From: Undibacterium sp.
Lineage (GTDB): Bacteria; Pseudomonadota; Gammaproteobacteria; Burkholderiales; Burkholderiaceae
DNA: 23,681 nt
Reading direction: 5' to 3'
Assembly (NCBI GenBank): GCA_014376575.1
Contig: JACMRF010000016.1
Location: 1 to 23,681 of the forward strand
Part shown: positions 8,301 to 14,433 of the stretch, in pieces
Numbering within the stretch: position 1 is the stretch's first letter
Layout of the letters: each line of letters starts with the position of its first letter
Translations under genes and position numbers: made by a program
The notes under the pieces: model-generated
Told to the model about the DNA's origin: nothing
Databases searched by the model: none
Seen by the model: only the letters and a program-made list of their open reading frames with translations

Positions 8301-9638
8301 AATTTGCGCCAGATTGATGCCGCTTAAGTTGAAATGAGAATCAACTAATGGCAAGCCAATTGCCGGAAGATTGATGTTTGCCTGGCCTGTTATTTTCCCA
8401 TTACCAGAAAGCAGCATACTGGTATTTTTCAAAAGAATGACACTATCTGACCATTGCAAATCCGACTGCAAAGAAAGAATAGGTAAGGCATTCTGATCAA
8501 TACGGCCGGGCTTGGTATTTTCTATTTCTATCCTGCCAGCCAAGCTATTTTGAGTTGGCGTTGGCGTTGTTTGTTGTGATGTTATTTTATTCGCTTGACT
8601 CGCCATCAACGCAGAGCTTGTTTGAGCATGTAAATTTGCCCGCACTTGCAAATTTGCCTTCGGCGCATCGGCAGAAAAATCTGCCGGATTCAACCCGTCT
8701 ATATTCGCCTGAAGGGCACGCAAAGGCTGCGCTGAAAACGCCATGATCACGGCACTAAAACCCCCTTGCAGCTGCGGTACCGCTGTCGTCGCAGCTGAGG
8801 GAGTGGTTTTGCCGCCAGCCTCAGTGTTTGCTTTGGCCGAGATGCTCAATTGCGCCAGCGAACCTTGCAAGTGCCCGCTCACCCCTAGGCTGGGTATCGC
8901 CTTATTGGCTTGCCCACGATAATTAAATGTCCCTTGCAGTGCAAACGGTTGAGCACTGGCGATCTGTCCTTGCAACTGCAACCGCCCCCAGGGCGAAGTT
9001 AATTCACCGTTAAGTGCATGCTGCAATTGACTTGAATCCAACTGCGCCGTGATCGCGCTCAGCGTCAATGTGGGCAATTCACTACCATCATTCTGTAGGG
9101 TAAAAATACTCAGCCGGCCTAGTGCTGCATGACTGACCTTGACCGTAACAGGCAAACGTAAATCGGCAGGTAATTGCGCCGGAGTTGGATCGGCGGCACT
9201 GGCGATATGCAAGGAACTCATTTCCAGCGTGTCGACATTAAGCTGACCAAAAATCAAAGCACGTGGTTGCCATATTAATTTGACGCCACTCGCGCGTAAT
9301 TTCGTTTTTTGATTTTGATACGTTAGCTCGTCTATCCGGATTTCATCGGCAAGTCTGCCGCTTAGTCCAGACGTTTTCAGCGCACCGCCACTGAGCCATT
9401 GCACTAATTTAAATGTGGTTTGTGTTCCTGCCTGGGTTCCGCACAACCACGTCACGACCAGCGCCATAAGAATGAAAAGAAGAGTGAGTGCGACTAAAAG
9501 TTTCACAACAGATTTTGTTGTTCTGGCAGTGCGCGACATTGGCGCAACTGACTCCGGCGACATCTCAATCGGTGCCATTATTTTTTCTTCTGATAACGTG
9601 TTCTTGGGAATGTCCGGCAAACTCATTTTATTGGTCAT
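5301..9638 (-). CDS. tamB: Translocation and assembly module protein TamB
   Basis: A giant AsmA-like protein anchored in the inner membrane, whose beta-rich groove spans the periplasm to TamA. The family is implicated in autotransporter/outer-membrane protein assembly and in phospholipid transport to the outer membrane. The 1445 residues are somewhat longer than Escherichia coli TamB (1259). A cytoplasmic tail of about 42 residues precedes one transmembrane helix (about 43-66, ending WLCG). A long repetitive beta-strand region follows, then the conserved C-terminal TamB/DUF490 domain (roughly the last 350 residues, with TGTVRLRSNDGSPLQASGTI and YEGYGQKLAIERGILTF). It ends in YYTFSFH, a barrel-like terminus typical of the family. 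The ATG at 9638 follows the tamA stop by 5 bp; a second ATG at 9626 is possible. Its position inside the tol operon is unusual. Confidence 0.95.
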   Translation of the reverse strand: MTNKMSLPDIPKNTLSEEKIMAPIEMSPESVAPMSRTARTTKSVVKLLVALTLLFILMALVVTWLCGTQAGTQTTFKLVQWLSGGALKTSGLSGRLADEIRIDELTYQNQKTKLRASGVKLIWQPRALIFGQLNVDTLEMSSLHIASAADPTPAQLPADLRLPVTVKVSHAALGRLSIFTLQNDGSELPTLTLSAITAQLDSSQLQHALNGELTSPWGRLQLQGQIASAQPFALQGTFNYRGQANKAIPSLGVSGHLQGSLAQLSISAKANTEAGGKTTPSAATTAVPQLQGGFSAVIMAFSAQPLRALQANIDGLNPADFSADAPKANLQVRANLHAQTSSALMASQANKITSQQTTPTPTQNSLAGRIEIENTKPGRIDQNALPILSLQSDLQWSDSVILLKNTSMLLSGNGKITGQANINLPAIGLPLVDSHFNLSGINLAQIDQRIQPTKIAGTIHADTSIVNDAQRRASTLLRFQAQLKDPRASLAVEANYQISGDETDKNNSSLHLSRFELSAADSRMLGKGEINFSEQKKFNFQGELKKFDPSRWLTTPAGHIDTEIVLSGQILPKLLLNVQLPRLEGDYAGQAISGVVDATWQQDMALSVRKLNVHWGKNRVDAIGVLGRGNEGLTLNLDAPNMSAFSPLLDLKLTGSMQAEAHLTGTLAKPAGKLRLSSQAIGVEKQIELDDLSATFDVGSEQNDAFNADVVVRGVRANMIQPDENRQITAHADNQVLEQNKSTKMPLLAQQMSLSIKGNRDAHLIEMNARLTAARQFVLNASGSLKPASGQGLQWSGQVARLSLNGKQDIKLLAPMQIDATASNVHLGRAQFSSSLGKIILEQFEWMPGNIKTRGQMSDVKLIDVANLIKPQYAVEGDLLVNADWDLQLKDNVSGAVHVRRQSGDIRVNDVDGTGQALPLEMSDLQLNLSLGGLVAGTDTERVAVDLTATGARLGNWRFKSNSQLRKTAEQWTLPSDAALAGELQAEVSDLQWLGPWINPGLALKGKLKVNATLKGTIGTPQYLAQIEGRELEVAFASEGILLPNGSLSAVIDESHLKLNQLQFSNKVSVMPKHTKFRDLNWVGQTGEFHASGEIDIAKQSGNIQAQFQKFPLLQRKDRWFVVSGDTSITENSKVWALTGKLIADGAYFKLPKSPPPSLSSDVVVTRSSKKTAPPENPQERSADAGKKGLKTRLDVTLDMGPQFVFVGSGLDTTLTGTVRLRSNDGSPLQASGTIRTEDGIYEGYGQKLAIERGILTFQGSPGNPGLNILALRKGLEVEAGVEVSGTVSSSQVRLVSEPSVPDAEKLSWLVLGTGTADIASNQTSVLMSAAGAIFGDDNGRNIPRDIVQGLGFDEFSVGAAENAGSSKLPGQTVAGATAVGSSSGDQVVSIGKRLRPGLVLSVERGLSDASGALKLSWQLTRRISIIGRKGTEGSVDAYYTFSFH

Positions 9639-9643
9639 CCGGT

Positions 9644-11533
9644 TTAAAATGCGATAGCGATGGAAAAATCCAGACGGAATTTTTTCACTTGTTTGCCATA
9701 CGCCAAATCTAATGCGATCGGGCCTGCAGGTGTCTTATATCGAGCACCTAAGCCGAATCCCTGTTTGGCATTAAAGTTGCGCCAGGAGTCTGCCGCATCG
9801 CCAATATCAACGAAGGCAGCGCCCCCCAGATTACCCTCAAACCAATGTACATATTCCGCACTGCCTATCGCCATTACGCTACCACCAGAGACACCGCCAG
9901 CGTGTTGTATGCCCAAGCTTTGGTAGGCATAGCCGCGCACTGTGGTGCTGCCGCCGGTACGAAACAAATAATCTTCGGGGATACCACTAACACTCGCAGA
10001 AAACATTTTTCCTGCCTCCGCGCGTAAGACGATGCTGTCCTGTTTCGCGACCGGTATCCAGCGCTGGTATTTGCCATATAAACGAATAAATCGTTGGTCT
10101 GAAACTAAAGCTTTATCTGACACGGCCACATCAATTTGGGCGATCTGCCCTTTACGTGGAGCGAAACTATTATCGACATCGCGCCAGGTCCAGCCAACAG
10201 TGCCGACCAATGCGCGACTAAAACGCTCACGCTCACCATCGAGTTGATTTTTTTCCAGCGTCAGATTGATGCCAAAGCGCTGCTCTAAATGACCACGGGT
10301 GTTAGTACGCTTAACGCCGATGGCGGTACGCGTTTGCAACAATCCCGACACGTCTACGCTATCAAATAACACCCCGACCGAATCTAATTGATCACGTTCT
10401 AGCGGCGGCAAATATATATCGGCGTAAGCGAGTTGGCGTTTCTGTTCAAATCTGACGGCGCTATGTAAATCCCAGGCTTTTTCCAGCACATTGCGATCGC
10501 GGTACAAGACTTCGGTTCTAAAACCAGTATTGGTACTGTAACCAACTCCTAAAGCGAGATCGCGTGCTTTGCGCTCAACGACATTTACCTCAACGGGTAT
10601 GGCATCTGCTTTAACCGGATCTGGCTCGACACTGACTGCAACAGTAGAAAAATAAGCTGAATTTTGCAGCGCCCGTTGATAATCAAGCAAGCGTGTACGG
10701 GAATAAGGCTCACCTTTTTTAGGAGGATTAAATCGCTCCAGCAACGCCAAGGGATAACGCTGTAAACCACTCACGATCATCTCGCCCAAGACAAAAGCGG
10801 GACCGCTGTCTGCCTCCACTGCCAGTATCGCTGTGTGATTGTCTGCATCGATCGCAGCACTGCTATCGATGATGCTCGCGGCGGCGTAGCTGTCGGAACG
10901 CAAGCTTTCTGAGAGTTGCGTTTTTGCCCGCACCCACTCACTGTCTCGAAAAGGCTCTGCTGTTGACAAGGACCAATTTGCCACCAGACTATCGCGCCGT
11001 TCAACAGCGGCTACTTGCCCTAGCTTGACCGCATCTGCCAATGCGCCAGTGAATGTGAGATTAACATTTTGAATGAGCGTTCTGGGACCCGCATCAACAT
11101 TGACTAAAATGATACTGGCATTTTCAGTTTTTTTTTCAAAACTAATGACAGGTGAAAAATAACCTTCAGTCGACAATATGGAGTTAATGGCGTTACGCAA
11201 TTTACGCAATACGCCTGGAGTCAAGCTTTGCGCTTCCGCAGATGCAGTGAGTTCAGGTACATGTTGCTGCAATAAGCGCAACCACTCGCCCTTTGCCCGC
11301 CCAAGGCGAAATAAGCTGAGTTGAGAGGTGCTACTGACAAACAAGTCTTGCTCTTGCGCCTGTTCTGGTTCTGGTTCTGTGTAGTTAGCGTTAGCGTTAG
11401 TGCTGCCTGAAAGCGCAGTTGATTGGCTCGCGGCAGATACATCAGAGACAGGTGGCTCCAGTGCAAAACTTGCACCAACAAGCAAAGAAAAAATCACTCC
11501 TGACATATACCGAAAAAAACGTAAATAACTCAC
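9644..11533 (-). CDS. tamA: Outer-membrane assembly factor TamA (Omp85 family)
   Basis: An outer-membrane barrel of the Omp85/BamA superfamily and partner of TamB. The 629 residues (577 in Escherichia coli) comprise a signal peptide (about 1-25), a low-complexity acidic Glu/Pro/Gln-rich stretch (about 30-65), POTRA domains (to about 320) and a C-terminal 16-strand-type barrel. The barrel includes the superfamily STTVRGYAYQSLG lid-loop motif (near residue 530), AAFVDIGDA and a terminal phenylalanine in LDFSIAIAF. The start is GTG at 11533 and overlaps the tolR stop as GTGA, implying translational coupling to tolR. Two adjacent hexanucleotide repeat tracts encode the low-complexity stretch. TamA is distinguished from BamA by shorter length, linkage to tamB and the lack of five POTRA units. 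Confidence 0.95.
   Translation of the reverse strand: MSYLRFFRYMSGVIFSLLVGASFALEPPVSDVSAASQSTALSGSTNANANYTEPEPEQAQEQDLFVSSTSQLSLFRLGRAKGEWLRLLQQHVPELTASAEAQSLTPGVLRKLRNAINSILSTEGYFSPVISFEKKTENASIILVNVDAGPRTLIQNVNLTFTGALADAVKLGQVAAVERRDSLVANWSLSTAEPFRDSEWVRAKTQLSESLRSDSYAAASIIDSSAAIDADNHTAILAVEADSGPAFVLGEMIVSGLQRYPLALLERFNPPKKGEPYSRTRLLDYQRALQNSAYFSTVAVSVEPDPVKADAIPVEVNVVERKARDLALGVGYSTNTGFRTEVLYRDRNVLEKAWDLHSAVRFEQKRQLAYADIYLPPLERDQLDSVGVLFDSVDVSGLLQTRTAIGVKRTNTRGHLEQRFGINLTLEKNQLDGERERFSRALVGTVGWTWRDVDNSFAPRKGQIAQIDVAVSDKALVSDQRFIRLYGKYQRWIPVAKQDSIVLRAEAGKMFSASVSGIPEDYLFRTGGSTTVRGYAYQSLGIQHAGGVSGGSVMAIGSAEYVHWFEGNLGGAAFVDIGDAADSWRNFNAKQGFGLGARYKTPAGPIALDLAYGKQVKKFRLDFSIAIAF
11362..11400. repeat. 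Two adjacent hexanucleotide repeat tracts in tamA
   Basis: The plus strand reads three copies of gttctg (11362-11379), then nearly three copies of gttagc (11384-11400). On the tamA strand these encode the low-complexity linker between the signal peptide and the first POTRA domain. Because the unit is 6 bp, copy-number changes would keep the reading frame and only alter linker length. Confidence 0.6.
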
Positions 11534-11973
11534 TTGGTCGCCAGCCCTACCCGATTTATACCTAATTTTTTGGCTTCAGAAATAACTTGAATAACCTCGT
11601 CATATTTCATTTCCTTGTCTGCCGACACCAGCACAGATAATTCAGGTTTAGCTTCGTGATATTCACGTAGTTTTTGCATCAGTTGCTTGCGATCGACCGC
11701 TGTTTCTTTGGACTCCTGTTTACTATTGCCGTTGCTACTGCCCTTGCTGTTGAGACTGATCGTCGCAAAAGCATCAGGACTGAGTGCTATTTCAATATAG
11801 TCAGAAGGCGGTTGCGTGGATTGCCCGGCAGTCGGCAAATTAATCACGCTCGGGTTGGTCATCGGTGCTGCCACCATAAAGATCACGAGTAACACCAACA
11901 TCACATCGATGTAGGGTACGACGTTGATTTCGGCCTTAAATTTGCGCTTACGGTCGCCACGCAGATTGCTCAT
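11530..11973 (-). CDS. tolR: Tol system proton-channel subunit TolR
   Basis: An ExbD/TolR-family subunit of the TolQR proton-motive-force motor. The 147 residues have a short cytoplasmic N-terminus, one transmembrane helix (about 21-40, VVPYIDVMLVLLVIFMVAAP) carrying the essential aspartate at residue 23, and a periplasmic domain ending with EVIQVISEAKKLGINRVGLAT. A Ser/Asn/Lys-rich insertion (about 75-95, including GSSNGNSKQESKE) separates two periplasmic strands. It follows tolQ by 25 bp. Its stop codon overlaps the tamA GTG by 4 nt, so tamA rather than tolA is its immediate downstream partner. TolR rather than ExbD is chosen because ybgC-tolQ precede it and tolA-tolB-pal follow. Confidence 0.95.
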   Translation of the reverse strand: MSNLRGDRKRKFKAEINVVPYIDVMLVLLVIFMVAAPMTNPSVINLPTAGQSTQPPSDYIEIALSPDAFATISLNSKGSSNGNSKQESKETAVDRKQLMQKLREYHEAKPELSVLVSADKEMKYDEVIQVISEAKKLGINRVGLATK

Positions 11974-11998
11974 GCAGATTTATCCATTCTTAATATCA

Positions 11999-12694
11999 TT
12001 AGCGTGATTGTCTTTGCAAGATATTTGAAAACTCTTCAATGAAAGTTTCAAAATGGATCGCCAGCCTATCTATCTCGTGCGTATAACGGTTGTAAGCCAG
12101 CACCGCAGGAATAGCGGCAAATAAACCAATTGCGGTCGCAATCAGGGCTTCGGCAATACCTGGCGCTACCGCTGCCAGGGTTGCCTGCTGTACGTTAGCC
12201 AAACCACGAAACGCATTCATAATGCCCCACACGGTGCCAAATAAGCCGACATACGGTGAAACAGAACCCACCGAGGCTAGAAAAGACAAATGTGTTTCCA
12301 GCTCATCCATTTCACGCTGATATGATGCGCGCATTGCGCGGCGCGCGCCGTCTAACATGGCACCGGCATCTAGCGTGGTTTTAGTGGCGGCTTTCACTTT
12401 GTGGTATTCACTCATACCCGCTTCAAAAATGCGCTCCAGCGCCCCCGTCTTATCACGACTTGCGCGGCGATTTGTGACGGCCAACTGATATAACTCAACC
12501 AGGTTGCCGCCAGACCAGAAGTTCCGTTCGAACTCTTCTGTTTGAGCCCGGGCTCTTTTAATAGAAAACATTTTGCTAAAAATATAATTCCAGCTGGTGA
12601 GCGACACACCTAGCAGCAATAACATCACTAGCTGCACCAATATCGACGCATTGGTGATCAGGGTAATAAACGACAGGTCTTGGGTAACGGTCAT
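11999..12694 (-). CDS. tolQ: Tol system proton-channel subunit TolQ
   Basis: The MotA/TolQ/ExbB-family subunit that forms the proton channel with TolR and powers TolA. The 231 residues contain three membrane helices. The first is at about 16-36 (VQLVMLLLLGVSLTSW). The second lies in the conserved SVSPYVGLFGTVWGIMNAF segment (about 140-160). The third is in VAPGIAEALIATAIGLFAAIPAVLAYNRY (about 172-195). A cytoplasmic loop lies between helices 1 and 2. The signature GTVWGI and EALIATAIGL motifs are intact. The gene follows ybgC by 113 bp with a stem-loop in the gap, and precedes tolR by 25 bp. Identification as TolQ rather than ExbB rests on the surrounding genes. Confidence 0.96.
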   Translation of the reverse strand: MTVTQDLSFITLITNASILVQLVMLLLLGVSLTSWNYIFSKMFSIKRARAQTEEFERNFWSGGNLVELYQLAVTNRRASRDKTGALERIFEAGMSEYHKVKAATKTTLDAGAMLDGARRAMRASYQREMDELETHLSFLASVGSVSPYVGLFGTVWGIMNAFRGLANVQQATLAAVAPGIAEALIATAIGLFAAIPAVLAYNRYTHEIDRLAIHFETFIEEFSNILQRQSR

Positions 12695-12730
12695 AACTTG
12701 CTTATCTTTTTACGTTTGTAATCATTAAAT

Positions 12731-12759
12731 GGTGATTGCGCGAAAATTGCACAATCACC
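12731..12759 (-). other. Stem-loop between ybgC and tolQ
   Basis: An 11-bp stem (ggtgattgcgc 12731-12741 with gcacaatcacc 12749-12759, one G-U pair) with a 7-nt loop lies in the 113-bp ybgC-tolQ gap. On the minus strand it is followed by ATTTAATGATT, not a true U-tract. It is more likely an mRNA processing or stability element, or a weak attenuator, than a full terminator. Confidence 0.5.
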
Positions 12760-12807
12760 TAGTATCTCATCGGCCATTTCGGCATTTATTTCATCGCTTA
12801 TTCAGGC

Positions 12808-13212
12808 TTATTCAGACTTAATCAGCTGCATAATTTGTTCAGGGATTGCGGTCGGTCTGACGCTCAGCGCACCAACGCAAGCGACTTTAATCTTGCCGCT
12901 AGCGAGTAACTGATCGCCGCGCCAGGCTTCCTGAACAAATTGTACCGAAGCACGACCCATTCTTTCGACCACAACCGTCAGTTTCAGTTCATCGTCCAAT
13001 CTCGCGGGTGCATGATACTCGACCGCAGTGGCTTTGACGACAAACATGCACTGATAATCCTGCACCATTTGCAGCTGACTGATACCTGCTGCGCGTAGCC
13101 ATTCCGTCCTGGCGCGCTCAAAAAATTTGAGATAATTTGCGTAGAAGACGATGCCGCCGGCATCGGTGTCTTCATAATAAACGCGAACTGACCAAGTAAA
13201 TTCTTGCAACAT
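12808..13212 (-). CDS. ybgC: Acyl-CoA thioesterase YbgC (hotdog fold)
   Basis: A cytoplasmic 4-hydroxybenzoyl-CoA thioesterase-like enzyme of 134 residues, the conserved first gene of tol-pal clusters. In other bacteria YbgC hydrolyses acyl-CoAs and has been linked to phospholipid metabolism. The family signature VYYEDTDAGGIVFYANYLKFFERAR (residues 11-35) is present, with the catalytic aspartate at about 17 in YEDTDAGG. The central helix and later strands (KATAVEYHAPARLDDEL, RASVQFVQEAW) fit a single hotdog domain. The start is ATG at 13212 with no strong ribosome binding site. The 105-bp gap upstream has a 12-bp palindrome but no clear promoter, so it could be transcribed with ydfG or from an unrecognised site. 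Confidence 0.94.
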   Translation of the reverse strand: MLQEFTWSVRVYYEDTDAGGIVFYANYLKFFERARTEWLRAAGISQLQMVQDYQCMFVVKATAVEYHAPARLDDELKLTVVVERMGRASVQFVQEAWRGDQLLASGKIKVACVGALSVRPTAIPEQIMQLIKSE

Positions 13213-13274
13213 TATTTTTACAATCTCATTATTTAGGGGGGTATATGGGATTTAAGGCTAATCACGCACATGGA

Positions 13275-13286
13275 TAAAGCGCTTTA
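13275..13286. promoter_or_regulatory. Perfect 12-bp palindrome upstream of ybgC
   Basis: TAAAGCGCTTTA is a perfect palindrome with a central GCGC, located 63 bp upstream of the ybgC ATG in the ydfG-ybgC gap. The symmetric CG-centred form resembles operators of LacI/GalR-family repressors. No flanking promoter hexamers were confidently recognised, so an operator role is only a suggestion. Confidence 0.25.
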
Positions 13287-13317
13287 AAAATTACTCCCTC
13301 CCAGTATCCACAAATTA

Positions 13318-14067
13318 CTAGGGATTTCTTTTAATCGTTAATGGACCAAAGCCCTGGCACGTTGGCATCATCTCAATGTAATTAATATTTACGTGCGGTG
13401 GCAAGGTGGCGATCCAATACGCTGATTCAGCAATATCCACCGCTGTGAGCGGCACCGTACCTTCATACACTTTGGCTGCCGCATCATCATTGCCACGGAA
13501 ACGCACATTGGAAAATTCTGTTCCGCCGCATAAGCCTGGCGCAATATTGGACGTACGAACACCGGTGCCTGCCATATCCGCACGCAGATTTTTGGTAAAT
13601 TGCTCCACAAACGCCTTGGTCGCGCCATAGACATTGCCGCCCGGATAGGCAGTTGAGCCGGCAATCGAACCAATATTAATGATCATGCCGCTGTTACGCG
13701 CCACCATGGCAGGCAATACTGCGCGTGTTACCGTCACCAATCCCTGACAGTTAGTAGAAATCATCGTCTCCCACTCATCGAGCGAGGCCAGATGGGCAGG
13801 CTCGGTGCCTAACGCAAGGCCAGCGTTATTGATCAGCACATCAATTTGCTGCCACTCGACTGGCAAGCCTGCCAGAGCTTGCGTGACTGAGGCTTTCTTA
13901 GTGACATCCATCGTTACCGGCAACAGCGCGGTGCCAAGTTCTTTTTGTAAACCAGTCAAGCGATCCGCACGCCTTCCGGCGGCAATGACCTTATGGCCGT
14001 GACGCACAAACTTACGCGCCATTTCCTCGCCAAAACCTGAACTTGCTCCTGTAATTAAGACGATCAT
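13318..14067 (-). CDS. ydfG: NADP-dependent 3-hydroxy acid dehydrogenase, YdfG-type SDR
   Basis: A classical short-chain dehydrogenase of 249 residues, cytoplasmic. YdfG enzymes oxidise L-allo-threonine, serine and 3-hydroxy acids, including malonic semialdehyde reduction in pyrimidine breakdown. The coenzyme motif GASSGFG is at 7-13 and NNAG at 80-83. The catalytic set is N106, S134, Y147 and K151 (YGATK). The C-terminal GGTEFSNVRFRGND and ATLPPHVNINYIEMMPTCQ segments closely match the YdfG subgroup. GRRADR after strand 2 (31-36) favours NADP over NAD. The ATG at 14067 has AAGGA about 9 nt upstream. It is divergent from glyA and lies 105 bp upstream of ybgC on the same strand. The exact substrate is uncertain. 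Confidence 0.88.
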   Translation of the reverse strand: MIVLITGASSGFGEEMARKFVRHGHKVIAAGRRADRLTGLQKELGTALLPVTMDVTKKASVTQALAGLPVEWQQIDVLINNAGLALGTEPAHLASLDEWETMISTNCQGLVTVTRAVLPAMVARNSGMIINIGSIAGSTAYPGGNVYGATKAFVEQFTKNLRADMAGTGVRTSNIAPGLCGGTEFSNVRFRGNDDAAAKVYEGTVPLTAVDIAESAYWIATLPPHVNINYIEMMPTCQGFGPLTIKRNP

Positions 14068-14155
14068 GATGGTTTTCCTTATGTGCCTGATTGAAAGAAT
14101 GAATAGAGCAAATGCAAAGTCGCTATTTTAATAGGTTTTATGACGCGCGCCATTT

Positions 14156-14248
14156 GAACAGAGAACTTGCCCAAATTAGGTACATAACGTAAAATTTCGA
14201 GACCATTTCGTCTCACGTAACTGGCGAAAATGCCCAAATTCTCTGAAC
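14156..14248. repeat. Direct and inverted repeats around the glyA promoter
   Basis: The 10-bp sequence tgcccaaatt occurs at 14168-14177 and again at 14231-14240, exactly 63 bp apart, about six helical turns. Outside them, cagagaa (14159-14165) and ttctctg (14239-14245) form an inverted pair. The first copy overlaps the candidate -35 region. Paired binding by a looping regulator is possible, but no known site was recognised. Confidence 0.4.
14167..14195 (+). promoter_or_regulatory. Candidate sigma70 promoter for glyA
   Basis: TTGCCC (14167-14172) and TAAAAT (14190-14195) are separated by 17 bp. The -35 matches 4 of 6 and the -10 matches 5 of 6 consensus bases. Transcription would start near 14202, giving a long leader. 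Another start closer to the gene cannot be excluded. Confidence 0.45.
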
Positions 14249-14332
14249 AAGTGTTTTTGCGGCAAAAGATGGAGTTCCATCGTGAAGCGTGAGATTTGCA
14301 GAATCCTTATCAACAACTATTGATTCTAGCCG

Positions 14333-14377
14333 TGCGCCTGGGTAGCCTGATGGTAAGAGCGACTGAGGCTGCCCGCA
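14333..14377 (+). ncRNA. Structured 5' leader element of glyA (candidate cis-regulatory RNA)
   Basis: A 9-bp stem (gggtagcct 14340-14348 with aggctgccc 14366-14374, one G-U pair) closes a 17-nt purine-rich loop. Past a one-sided bulge it is extended by tgc/gca (14333-14335, 14375-14377). There is no U-tract, so it is not a terminator. The 5' arm could alternatively pair with the glyA ribosome binding site (AGGAACCCC, 14424-14432), which would make the two structures mutually exclusive. I do not recognise a known riboswitch class, and no glycine-riboswitch tandem aptamer is visible. Confidence 0.35.
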
Positions 14378-14433
14378 TTTCATGTTATCACCTCATTTCA
14401 GTGTAACCACTTACGTTTTCAATAGGAACCCCC

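Larger units (their letters stand above)
14068..14433. other. Divergent ydfG-glyA intergenic region
   Basis: This 366-bp region has no credible gene. From left to right it holds the ydfG leader, a direct-repeat pair flanked by an inverted repeat (14156-14248), a candidate plus-strand promoter (14167-14195), a small gagac/gtctc hairpin (about 14200-14215), and a stable hairpin near the glyA start (14333-14377). If the promoter is right, glyA has a leader of about 230 nt, long for a simple housekeeping gene. Confidence 0.6.

Noticed and set aside
11530..12694. exbB-exbD identity for the tolQ/tolR pair
   Set aside because: ybgC directly upstream and tolA-tolB-pal-cpoB downstream make this the Tol system. 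No tonB gene is present.
14202..14433. Glycine riboswitch upstream of glyA
   Set aside because: No tandem aptamer or glycine-riboswitch core is recognisable. Only a simple hairpin is seen, so it is listed as an unclassified candidate element.
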